From JBLNDJ01 sp050261515 (GTDB lineage Bacteria; Acidobacteriota; Terriglobia; Bryobacterales; Bryobacteraceae), in assembly GCA_050261515.1 (NCBI GenBank), contig JBLNDJ010000057.1, forward strand, positions 26,624 through 90,623: 64,000 bases of DNA. Direction: 5' to 3'. Shown piece after piece: positions 53,666 through 61,801 of the stretch (its first letter is position 1; each line of letters starts with the position of its first letter). The notes below the pieces were generated by a model. It was not told where the DNA came from. It made no database searches and saw only the letters and a list, made by a program, of their open reading frames with translations. The position numbers were made by a program, and so were the translations under genes.

Positions 53666-54778
53666 TTAGGGCGTAACAAGCACCGGGACTTCGGCACGCA
53701 TATAGGTGGGTGGTGCGTCGAACCAGCGCACCGCCTCCTGAACCAGCGTGAGCTGGAGCAAGCGGTCGCCGGGGGACGCGGGTGCCTGCACGTTCAGCGT
53801 ATGGAATGTGACGCTGCCGCCCGCTACTGCAAAAGTCAGTCGCGTCCGCTCGCCGTCGAACACGATTACCTCGCCGCTTCCGCGGTCGGCCCAGTGATAG
53901 CTCAAGTGCACCGGATTCGGCTGGATGCTCTGAAGTACATGCGGAGTGAGATTCTCCAGGCGGACGCGACATTCAAAGTGCGAGCCAGCGCCGACGGCAC
54001 GCGGAATTTCCAACGCTTCGAGCCGGATCGAGCCGTTTTCGATGGGAGCGAGCGGCAGCATCTGCAGATTCAATTTGTCGACGCATGGGCCCGCACGGCG
54101 GACGGCATCTACCAGGCTGGCCGGGACGACCTCGAGGTCTCCGATCTCGACACTCGGGACCGGCACTTGATCGAGCAACTCCCAGCTGCTGAGAGAGACG
54201 ATCGCGAAGCTCGCTGACGTGTTCAGGTTATTAGCATCGTGCCTGGGCGCGCTGATGCCGGCAAAGACGAGATCTCCGTAAACGGCGATTCCGCGCGTCC
54301 ACCCGCCGAGACGCAGCCTGCGGCGCACGCCGCCTTTCTCGTCCATATCGAGCAATTCGTGTTCCGCCGAGTTGCAGACCAGCCATGATCCATTGATCCA
54401 AACGGGGTGATGCGGGCAACGGAGACCGCGCAGAACGTCCTCGCCGGTGCGGATGTCGAAAACTACGCCGGTTCCGTTGCGCGCGTGGGGCTTCCAGCCA
54501 AGGTCTTCGGAGAACCTCCCGAACGCGCAGGCATAGACGGACCCATCGCGGACGAACACGCCATTGAGGTGCCAGGCGTCGCCCTTTCCGTCGGCCCTCC
54601 ATTCCCGGATTTCTCCATTCGGGGAAAGCCGGACAATGCTGTTCGTCGATGTCGATGTGACGAGATAGTCCGTGCCATCGAACGCGACGTGGTGCGCGTC
54701 GCCGTATTTCGGGAGAGCGTAATGGCGGTCGAGCCCGCCTTCGTTGTAAACCAGCAGATGCGCGTCCGTGCCCGGCAA
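53666..54778 (-). CDS. Beta-propeller protein with C-terminal glycan-binding-like domain (5' frameshift)
   Basis: The open part encodes 370 residues. Residues 1-210 look like propeller blades (LDRHYALPKYGDAHHVAFDGTDYLVTS; WHLNGVFVRDGSVYACAFG; CPHHPVWINGSWLVC; RGIAVYGDLVFAGIS). Residues about 255-370 are a beta-sandwich (FECRVRLENLTPHVLQSI; VHLSYHW; VQAPASPGDRLLQLTLVQEAVRWF) of the same type as the N-terminal domain of the permease at 30288. The frame stays open upstream to a TAG at about 54907, and this stretch continues the protein, but the only usable in-frame start is the internal TTG 54778. The true start probably lies in another frame at 54947. Confidence 0.6.
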   Translation of the reverse strand: MPGTDAHLLVYNEGGLDRHYALPKYGDAHHVAFDGTDYLVTSTSTNSIVRLSPNGEIREWRADGKGDAWHLNGVFVRDGSVYACAFGRFSEDLGWKPHARNGTGVVFDIRTGEDVLRGLRCPHHPVWINGSWLVCNSAEHELLDMDEKGGVRRRLRLGGWTRGIAVYGDLVFAGISAPRHDANNLNTSASFAIVSLSSWELLDQVPVPSVEIGDLEVVPASLVDAVRRAGPCVDKLNLQMLPLAPIENGSIRLEALEIPRAVGAGSHFECRVRLENLTPHVLQSIQPNPVHLSYHWADRGSGEVIVFDGERTRLTFAVAGGSVTFHTLNVQAPASPGDRLLQLTLVQEAVRWFDAPPTYMRAEVPVLVTP

Positions 54779-54947
54779 GGACCAGATCAGCCGCAGCAGA
54801 CGGCCACCCGCCAGCGTCAGGCTGTTGCAGTTGATCCCGTCGATGCGCTCGAGGGACGAGCCGTCGAAACAGTACAGGCCCCGTGCGATTTCGATCGGAA
54901 CACGCGACTAGGAGGGAGCCGCCTTGGAGCAGGCTTGTGTTGGTCAT
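54779..54947 (-). pseudogene. 5' part of the propeller gene, out of frame
   Basis: An ATG at 54947 begins MTNTSLLQGGSLLVACSDR in one frame. The next frame continues as IARGLYCFDGSSLERIDGIN and then runs into the main open frame. The two pieces join sensibly if one base near 54889-54895 (in a short T run) is removed. Either the gene is damaged here or the sequence has a one-base error. Confidence 0.55.
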
Positions 54948-54952
54948 GAATC

Positions 54953-55096
54953 TCAATGGATCGGAGTTGAGGTCGTAAATCGGCCCCGTAACTCATCGGC
55001 CGCTCCCTGCCCGGCCTCCTGCCACTTTTCGAGTGGAAATTCGGCCAAATATAATCCATCTCGGCCGGTGATTCCGGTCATGAGCGCGCGGCGCAT
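54953..55096 (-). pseudogene. Truncated duplicate of the gmd 5' end
   Basis: Read on the minus strand from ATG 55096, the first 24 codons (MRRALMTGITGRDGLYLAEF...) match 20 of 24 residues of the gmd N-terminus at 53639, after which similarity stops. The reading frame continues for 23 unrelated codons to a TGA at 54953, just 5 nt before the propeller-gene ATG. The upstream TATAAT (55103-55108) is copied too. The block is thus a partial gmd copy, or a short leader frame derived from it. Confidence 0.8.
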
Positions 55097-55102
55097 TGGC
55101 AA

Positions 55103-55108
55103 ATTATA
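55103..55108 (-). promoter_or_regulatory. -10 element (TATAAT) of the gmd remnant
   Basis: TATAAT in the context GCGT-TATAAT-TTGCC, 6 nt before the remnant ATG, matching the gmd promoter almost base for base. It could now drive the frameshifted propeller gene. The rest of the gap to 55289 (about 180 bp) shows no gene, tRNA or terminator that I can recognise. Confidence 0.45.
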
Positions 55109-55289
55109 ACGCGGCTCGACCGGCGAGCGCGGTACACGCGTTCAGGTGCGAAGCCTGTGACCTGTTGCGTCGCTTCCTTTTGCCAACTTTCAGCTGCGAC
55201 GCACTGCGAACAGCCTTGTAGTTCAGGATGACGCTTCTTGGGTCAACTGCACGGTTCTGTAAAATGCCTTTTTCCCACTTAGCTGGTGG

Positions 55290-56204
55290 TCACCCACCTT
55301 GGACCACCATCGCGATCATTGTCAGGCCGATGATCGCGTAAAGAGTCCGATATCGCACCTGAAGCTGCCGGATGTTCTTGAACGTGAATCCCGCGACTGA
55401 AGTTCGCAGCGACCACCAGAGATGGAGCGGGTACAACCCGCCGGCGAGTACAAGGGTGCGAGGCACAACACCACGGGTAGCCATCACCACTAGCAGAACG
55501 TCGGCAAGCGTGAAGACGAGGAACGCCGCGGCGAAACACCGAGCCGGACCGAACTTGACGGCGTTGGTCCGAATTTGATTGCCGAAATCGCTCTCGTAGT
55601 CTCGAACCTCTTGGGTCAGGTGGCCGGCCACGAACGTGAGTGCGAAAAAGCTTCCGATCTCGATACTGCGCCAATCCAACGCGTGGAACAATGAATAGCC
55701 CAGCAGGAAATGAAGAAGGCCGCCAATCAAGTGTAGGACCGAACTGAGTAGCGGCACGCCCTTAATCGGAAACAGGGGAGCCGAATAGAGCGCACTGAGA
55801 ATGGCTAGAGCGAGCGCAATCAATAGAGGCGTCGGGCCGAACGGAACCAGCAGCAGGAGGCTTAACGCGAGCAGCAGAACGCAAACGCAGCCTGCTTCCC
55901 GCCGCCCTATGCCTCTCGCCGTGAAGACACGGGCGGCCCGGTTGGGATCTCGAAGGTCCGTGCTCGCCCCGCACCAATCATTGAGCACAAAGACGTGAGC
56001 AACGAGACAGAAACTGGCGGCGGCGAACATGAGAAGGTCCAGGAGTTTCCCTCTTGTGATGGAGCCCATTGAGAACAGCGCGCCGAACAAAGGTGTGCCC
56101 TGCAAGACCAGCACTTCACCGAGCCGAATGCAGGATAGCGGATGAAGAAACCACCACTTCCTCCTCCGATGAGCGCTAATCGCAGTTTCCTGGACTGCCG
56201 GCAT
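55290..56204 (-). CDS. UbiA-family prenyltransferase
   Basis: A 304-residue polytopic enzyme of the UbiA superfamily. The first Asp-rich motif is VLNDWCGASTDLRDPNRA and the second QEVRDYESDFGN; both bind magnesium and the prenyl diphosphate. Eight to nine helices are visible. The acceptor (aromatic ring, sugar-lipid or phosphosugar) is unknown. The ATG overlaps the stop of the preceding 900-residue gene by one base (TAATG), so both proteins are made together, pointing to a shared isoprenoid-related role. Confidence 0.82.
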   Translation of the reverse strand: MPAVQETAISAHRRRKWWFLHPLSCIRLGEVLVLQGTPLFGALFSMGSITRGKLLDLLMFAAASFCLVAHVFVLNDWCGASTDLRDPNRAARVFTARGIGRREAGCVCVLLLALSLLLLVPFGPTPLLIALALAILSALYSAPLFPIKGVPLLSSVLHLIGGLLHFLLGYSLFHALDWRSIEIGSFFALTFVAGHLTQEVRDYESDFGNQIRTNAVKFGPARCFAAAFLVFTLADVLLVVMATRGVVPRTLVLAGGLYPLHLWWSLRTSVAGFTFKNIRQLQVRYRTLYAIIGLTMIAMVVQGG

Positions 56205-58906
56205 TATTTCGCACCGCCAGCCGCTTGCTCGTCAAGCTCGAAATACAGCCGCAGCCAAAGTGCGTAACCGAACTCCTCCGACCAGTAGAACCGGGAGACC
56301 GACGCGGTTTGATCGTTGTGATACAGGAGCGGCGGAGAGCGCCGAAGAAAGAGGAAGTCGTCTTCAGCAATCCTTTCCAGCAACTCGCGAATGTCGGCTG
56401 CCGCGAAATGCGGACCGACGTCCCCTGCGCGTTGCAGCGCGCGAGTGGCGGAGATCCACAGGTCCTGCCCCTCGATGGCGGTTTGTCGGCGCGACGCCGG
56501 CAGTTGCAGTGGACAACCGGACTGCCGCAAATCGGCCTGGCGCAGTAGGGGAATCAGAGGGGCGGCCTTATAGTAGACCCAGATTCGGTCGTCATCCACC
56601 GCTCGCTTGAGTGCACTGCAGAGCGCGCTCGCCGCCGGCGGATCTGCTTTGGACAGCAGCATGAATACGTGCATCTGGATGCCAATGTCCGCCGGGTCGG
56701 GATCTGCGCCGGAGTTGATGCATCGATACCGTTCTCTGGGTGCGAGCCAGGTACGGTAGAGCCCGTCCGCAGTTCGATACGCGGCGAAGGTTCTGAGCGC
56801 ACCCCGCAGGAGTTCCTCGCGAGCGGCGGGGGCGATCCTCCAGGCGAGGGCAGTATCGTCGACATCCGGTGTGATGGCGCAACCGAGCGTTCCGATTGTT
56901 GGCGCATCGGGCAGGCCGTGATAGCGGACGAGTCCATTGCTCTCAATTTGCCTGGTCAGAAAATGCCGTGCGGATTCCAGGTTTCCTTGGAGGCCCGCCT
57001 TCTTCGCCACCGGGCTCAGAACATCCACAATTACAGCCGGGAGATATGTGTTCATTTCAACCTTGGGATGTTCAAAACGAGGTTGAGTCGTGTGAGAAGT
57101 GAGCCAGTATCCGGGCGGCTGCTGCCGTGCGGCGACGAGCTCTGCGGCGCGACGGGCACTGGAAGCGAGGTCCGGTTTCCCAGTAGTGAAACGTCGATCG
57201 GTCAACAAGCGTGTATCGCCGCCCTGATACGCGCGGGCAAGTATGGCAACCACATGCTCGCCTGGCTTCAGATGGCTCGCGGGAATCGCCAGACTCCAAC
57301 CGCTCGGGCCCTTAGCGCCCAGAGTGCTCGTCACGTCCGGGCGCGGGGAGAAGGTGGTTGTTGATGTGACCGGTCGGCCGTCGAGCAGCGCGATGACTTC
57401 GTGCGGCGAGTGCCCGCCGGCAAGCGCCCATCCGGTAAGCTCGATCTGCCGGCCTTCTGCACCGTAGCCTGTCGTCATTATGTCCAGAAAGCCCCGCACT
57501 TCGGTGGTCAACTCGAACGGTGCGTGAGCGTGGCGTAACTCGGCGATGAACGGAGTGTTTTGGATTTTCCACGCACCCCCCATCGGATTCGGCCCGCTAG
57601 AAGCCGCATAGATAGCGGTATCGCTTGCGCCCGTGTACCAGAAAGCGCCAACTGTCTCAATGGCGATGGCCGCTCCAACGGCCAGGACGAAGACTCCACG
57701 GGCCAGCCTGCTCATCCCTGCCAACGCCGGTGCCAGCATCCATAGCAATAGCGGGACGAGTTCCGTCAGCCAGCGCGGTCCCCAGCAAAAGCCCTGTCTC
57801 CAGTCCGCCTTGGCATATAGCAGCAGTTGTAGGATGACCGCGGCGAGAGCCGCCATTGCAAGGCCGCCGGTACGGTTGTCGCGAAGGATCCGCGGCAGGC
57901 AAAATGGTACGAACAAAAGGAACGGGGAGAAGACAAAAAGCCCTCTCGCCGGACTAAACAGCAGGCCCGCAAGGCCTGACAACAGGTCGTGCTGGAAGAA
58001 AGCCGATTTGCCGACAAGCCCGTAAGCGCCGGCGAAGTGGCCGACAGTTCCCAGGTTGTAGACGAGCAGCGGAACTGCCGGCACCAGGGCGGCGGCCACA
58101 AGCAGCGGCGCAAATCGTCTGGCCCACCAGAGCCCGTAAGTCCCGAGTGCTGCGGCGATCAGCGAATCCGGCGGCCGGTTGCACACAACGAGGCCCAGGA
58201 CCACGCCGGCCGCGACGGCCCTGCCTCGGGAGCATTGCCCGGCAAGCAGCAGCAATGCGCACACGACAAGCAGTTCAGCGACCCCGTGCTGCCATAGCGC
58301 CTGACTGCTAATGACCCAGGTCGTGCTGCCGAAAGCATACGCGAACGTCAACAGCAGTGCGGAACGTGGACCGGTTCGCCGGCGCAACAGCAGATAGAAG
58401 AGCGCGGCCGAGACCGCCGTCAGCAGCGATGCGGAAACCTTCTCCATGATTCGCGCGACCCGGTCGAATTGATGCTGTTGCCATCCTGTCGCGTAAAGGT
58501 AAGCCACCGCCGGCAGGTACAGCGGCGACACAAGCACCGGAACCAGCAGCGGGTAAAGCGACACAACATGACCTCCCTGAACTGGAACGATCCAGAAGGC
58601 AGGTCCGGATTGGCTGCTGTGCGCTGTTGCGCGAAGCGGCCGCCCTTGGGCGGTAATGCTGGTGATCGGATCCAACAGCACGGTGTGCCAGCGCCAGATC
58701 GCGAAAGGGAGGTAGCGTGCCGGGTATGTATCTCCGGCGCTGATCGATCGGAAGTTGGCTGTGTAAACGAGCAGGCAGAGCAGCCCGACAGCCACGCTGG
58801 CACGCAGCCTACCGCGAGTCGACGGGGACGCAGTCGCATCTCCATCGGAGCGTGGGGGAAAACCGGCCGGCAGTCGTTCGCTTTTCCGTGCGCTGAGCAT
58901 AAACAC
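56204..58906 (-). CDS. GT-C-like membrane protein fused to terpene-cyclase-like domain
   Basis: A 900-residue protein in three parts. Residues 36-425 hold about ten helices in a GT-C glycosyltransferase-like layout, with GDTYPARYLPFAIW in the first periplasmic loop. Residues about 460-575 are a beta domain (IELTGWALAGG, VIALLDGRPV) resembling the GWAWD modules of the SBBP protein at 60.3 kb. Residues 580-900 are an all-helical part resembling squalene/diterpene cyclase or prenyltransferase repeats, with AARQQPPGYW and PDVDDTALAW (681-684 form a DxDD motif, the class II cyclase acid). Start GTG 58906 or ATG 58900. No characterised homologue is recognised. Confidence 0.6.
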   Translation of the reverse strand: MFMLSARKSERLPAGFPPRSDGDATASPSTRGRLRASVAVGLLCLLVYTANFRSISAGDTYPARYLPFAIWRWHTVLLDPITSITAQGRPLRATAHSSQSGPAFWIVPVQGGHVVSLYPLLVPVLVSPLYLPAVAYLYATGWQQHQFDRVARIMEKVSASLLTAVSAALFYLLLRRRTGPRSALLLTFAYAFGSTTWVISSQALWQHGVAELLVVCALLLLAGQCSRGRAVAAGVVLGLVVCNRPPDSLIAAALGTYGLWWARRFAPLLVAAALVPAVPLLVYNLGTVGHFAGAYGLVGKSAFFQHDLLSGLAGLLFSPARGLFVFSPFLLFVPFCLPRILRDNRTGGLAMAALAAVILQLLLYAKADWRQGFCWGPRWLTELVPLLLWMLAPALAGMSRLARGVFVLAVGAAIAIETVGAFWYTGASDTAIYAASSGPNPMGGAWKIQNTPFIAELRHAHAPFELTTEVRGFLDIMTTGYGAEGRQIELTGWALAGGHSPHEVIALLDGRPVTSTTTFSPRPDVTSTLGAKGPSGWSLAIPASHLKPGEHVVAILARAYQGGDTRLLTDRRFTTGKPDLASSARRAAELVAARQQPPGYWLTSHTTQPRFEHPKVEMNTYLPAVIVDVLSPVAKKAGLQGNLESARHFLTRQIESNGLVRYHGLPDAPTIGTLGCAITPDVDDTALAWRIAPAAREELLRGALRTFAAYRTADGLYRTWLAPRERYRCINSGADPDPADIGIQMHVFMLLSKADPPAASALCSALKRAVDDDRIWVYYKAAPLIPLLRQADLRQSGCPLQLPASRRQTAIEGQDLWISATRALQRAGDVGPHFAAADIRELLERIAEDDFLFLRRSPPLLYHNDQTASVSRFYWSEEFGYALWLRLYFELDEQAAGGAK

Positions 58907-58921
58907 TTGTCAAAACGCACA

Positions 58922-58927
58922 ATTATA
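58922..58927 (-). promoter_or_regulatory. -10 element (TATAAT) for the 900-residue gene and ubiA-like gene
   Basis: TATAAT read on the minus strand, in the context CACGC-TATAAT-TGTGC, in the 57-bp gap after the sulfotransferase gene. It would give a leader of about 10-15 nt. The surrounding bases resemble those of the gmd promoter. The -35 (CTGGTT at 17 bp) is weak. Confidence 0.5.
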
Positions 58928-58963
58928 GCGTGCTTCCGAGACCGAACCAGGATTGGCGCGGCC

Positions 58964-60220
58964 TCAGGCGCCGGGCGCGCGATACGGGCCGATTGTTGAT
59001 TCAAAGCCGATGAGGGAAACGCTCGCCGTGGCGTTCGAACAAGCCCCGGTTGCTTCAAAAGCCGTTGCCCGGTCGAGCCAGTGGAAGTGATAGCCCATCG
59101 TCCGGTTGCGGCTCAAGGCTGCTGTGACAAAATACCTGCCAGGTGACAAGTGGCAGTCCAGCAGGAACACTGCGCGGCACTCCCTGCCGGCTTCCGTTTT
59201 CACTTCCTGCCCGATCAGGAGCGTGTTCGCGCCGTACACGACGTTGCCTTCCGCATCGGTGAACATGAATCCTGCGATCAAGTCCTCCATTCGCCGCACC
59301 GGGCGAAACCCGATCGCCAGTTCAAGCGTGTGCTGCCGGCCGGGCAGCCAGGTTGCGGACACGAACTCGATGGCAGCCTCTCGGGGCGGGAGGTGTGTCG
59401 CAGGAAACGGAATAAACCGGTTCCTCTCGACTTGTTTGATGTGCGGAAGAGCCTTCAGCCGGATATGGGGCCGCGCGTCCTCGTACTCAGTCCCGCCGGC
59501 GCCATTTCGCTTAGCCGCGGATTTCAGGCGGTCGAAGAACAGCTCCTTTGCGAAATCGTACAACTCCATATCCAGGCGGTTCCTCGATACGAGGTAGTCC
59601 ATCAGCTTTCGATCGATTTCACTAGCCAGCGACTCGGATCCTGACCGGTTCTCATGCGGAAGCTGCTCGGGCTCGCGCCAGCCGAGTTCCCGGCATAAAA
59701 GGCGCAATGTGTCCGCGTAATGCTCGCAAATGCCCACAAAATCGAATGCCGCCAGATTGTGCTTTGCAATAGCAAGCAGAAGCTTGCGGTCCACAGGTTC
59801 GCCCGGAGTGTCCCGATGCAGAGCCGCGAAATGGTGAGTGAACCGGTTATTGATCAGTTCGGGGGAATCCGCGAAATAGCGCACGAATTCGGGGAAGGAT
59901 AATTCTTTGGCGACGCGCGTTACGGGGTTCACTATGGGAACTCCCCGCCAGAACGAGTAATGCGACAGAATCGTCTGAATTGGGTGGCGGACCAGGGTGA
60001 GGCTGTAACGGCTCCGAGAGAACCCCGATTGCGCCAGCAGGCCGAAGTGCCCTGCAATCAGCCGGTAGCGTTCGAGAGGCCCCTTGCGCGCCGGCCATAG
60101 CTCATGATCGTTGAGATGCGGGCTGATTTCCGAGTCCTGCAGGTGGAGCCGGAAAACCGACATCAACGACGTGCCGCCGGTCTTCGGGATGTGATTGAAA
60201 ATGTATTTCCGAGGAGCCAT
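58964..60220 (-). CDS. Sulfotransferase fused to Wzt-type C-terminal domain
   Basis: A 418-residue protein. Residues 1-240 form a sulfotransferase-2-like domain: the 5'-phosphosulfate loop HIPKTGGTSLMSVF (about 10-23) and the 3'-phosphate site LVRHPIQTILSHYSFWR. Residues about 275-400 match the Wzt C-terminal O-antigen-binding beta-sandwich: GFMFTDAEGNVVYGANTLL, VFLLDCHLSPGRYFVTAAL and FHWLDRATAFEATG. PAPS would be the sulfate donor. No ABC ATPase part is present. The inference is sulfation of a surface polysaccharide recognised by its own binding domain. Confidence 0.78.
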   Translation of the reverse strand: MAPRKYIFNHIPKTGGTSLMSVFRLHLQDSEISPHLNDHELWPARKGPLERYRLIAGHFGLLAQSGFSRSRYSLTLVRHPIQTILSHYSFWRGVPIVNPVTRVAKELSFPEFVRYFADSPELINNRFTHHFAALHRDTPGEPVDRKLLLAIAKHNLAAFDFVGICEHYADTLRLLCRELGWREPEQLPHENRSGSESLASEIDRKLMDYLVSRNRLDMELYDFAKELFFDRLKSAAKRNGAGGTEYEDARPHIRLKALPHIKQVERNRFIPFPATHLPPREAAIEFVSATWLPGRQHTLELAIGFRPVRRMEDLIAGFMFTDAEGNVVYGANTLLIGQEVKTEAGRECRAVFLLDCHLSPGRYFVTAALSRNRTMGYHFHWLDRATAFEATGACSNATASVSLIGFESTIGPYRAPGA

Positions 60221-60301
60221 GCGTAGCGCACGCCAGCATATCAGATAACCTAACGTCTATAGTCCGGCCCGTCTCGTGCCGAATATATGCGGGGAGCAAT
60301 G

Positions 60302-61801
60302 ATGACACGCCTCTGCCGCATTTTGGGACTTTTTTTCGGAACGCTCTGGCTGGCCGCCGGGGCCGACCTCTCTTTCTCGACCTACCTGGGCGCCGCGGGT
60401 ACGGATAACGCTACCGGCATTGCCGTGGACAGCAATGGTTATGTGTACGTTGCCGGGTGGACGGAATCGGGTGTTGCCGGCGGCGTTGACGCGACGGTTA
60501 CGAAGCTCAGCCCGGATGGAAAGACGGTCGCCTGGCGGGTTTTTCTCGGAGGCAATGGCGACGACCGGGCTTCGGCGATTGCCAGCGACCCGGCGGGCGC
60601 GGTCTACGTTGCTGGTTGGACGAGCTCCCAGAATTTTCCTGTAAAAGGCGCGTACCAAAACGTTAAGTCGGGTGGCCGCGATGCCTTCGTCGTGAAACTC
60701 AATCCCGATGGGACTACGGCGTACAGCACGTTCTTTGGCGGCGCGCAGAACGATGCGGCGAACGGCATTGCCGTCGATAGCGCCGGCAACGTCTACGTCG
60801 CGGGGGAAACGACCTCGCCGGCGTTGCCGGTTCAGTATCCCTGGCAGGCGATCAACCGGGGCGGCTCGGACGCATTCGTGGCGAAGTTCGGGTCGGCGGG
60901 CAACCTGTTGTACGCTACCTTCCTCGGCGGAGCGCTCGACGACCGCGCGCGCGCGATCGCTGCCGATGGCGCGGGGAACGCCTATATCACGGGAGAGACT
61001 TCGTCTTCCGACTTCCCCTCGGTAGGTGCGCTCCAGTCCTCATCCGGAGGCGGCCAGGATGCATTCGTGCTGAAGTTGAGCGCCGGGGGCAACGTGATGT
61101 ACTCGACCTATCTTGGGGGCAGCGGCGGCACTGCCGGGCTGCCCGAAAGCGGTGCGGCAATCGCGGTAGACGCGGCGGGAAACGCGTACGTCGCGGGTGT
61201 GACAAGTTCGGGCAATTTCCCCATTCTGAATGCAGTGCAGTCCCGGCCGGCAGGTGGAGTCACCGATGCCTTTGTGGCCAGGCTCAACTCCTCGGGCAAC
61301 GCGTTGATGTATAGCACCTACCTTGGCGGAAGCAGCGTTGACTATGCCACTGCGATCGCGATCGATGCCGCCGGCTCCGCTTGGGTAGCCGGATATACCG
61401 CCTCGACCGATCTGCCGGTAAAGAGCGCCGTGCAGGCCGCGAACGGCGGTTCATACGACGCCTTCGTCACCCAGTTTTCCCCGGACGGCCGGACCATCCT
61501 CCAGAACACCTATTTTGGCGGTTCCGGGAGCGATTCGGCCAACGCGATCGTGGTCGCCACCGGCGATACGTACGTTGCCGGTCAGACGGCTTCGACGAAT
61601 TTCCCAGTGAAAAACCCCACACAGGCAGCCTCGGCCGGTATGTCCGACAGCTTTGTTGTGCGCTTCACAGCGCCGCCCAAGTACGTCGGAGTCATTGATG
61701 TGGTTGCATGTGATGCCCTTGCGGGGTGGGCCTGGGACACCAACAGGCCGTCAACTCCCATGGATCTCGCGATCTACTCGGCGTGCTCCTCGCGAGATTG
61801 A
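60302..61801 (+). CDS. SBBP-repeat beta-propeller protein (frameshifted 3' end)
   Basis: A secreted protein with a signal peptide and about seven SBBP repeats (YSTYLGGSSVDYATAIAIDAAGSAWVAGYT is one repeat's pattern, split over strands), ending in the first GWAWD module. After MDLAIYS the frame reaches a TGA at 61799, but the module continues perfectly in the next frame (GVLLARLSASGFRPDLLAAG), so about one base is missing near 61778. SBBP proteins are abundant in Solibacter-like Acidobacteria and probably act at the cell surface. ATG 60302 is favoured (GGGAG 6 nt upstream) over ATG 60287. Confidence 0.75.
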   Translation: MTRLCRILGLFFGTLWLAAGADLSFSTYLGAAGTDNATGIAVDSNGYVYVAGWTESGVAGGVDATVTKLSPDGKTVAWRVFLGGNGDDRASAIASDPAGAVYVAGWTSSQNFPVKGAYQNVKSGGRDAFVVKLNPDGTTAYSTFFGGAQNDAANGIAVDSAGNVYVAGETTSPALPVQYPWQAINRGGSDAFVAKFGSAGNLLYATFLGGALDDRARAIAADGAGNAYITGETSSSDFPSVGALQSSSGGGQDAFVLKLSAGGNVMYSTYLGGSGGTAGLPESGAAIAVDAAGNAYVAGVTSSGNFPILNAVQSRPAGGVTDAFVARLNSSGNALMYSTYLGGSSVDYATAIAIDAAGSAWVAGYTASTDLPVKSAVQAANGGSYDAFVTQFSPDGRTILQNTYFGGSGSDSANAIVVATGDTYVAGQTASTNFPVKNPTQAASAGMSDSFVVRFTAPPKYVGVIDVVACDALAGWAWDTNRPSTPMDLAIYSACSSRD

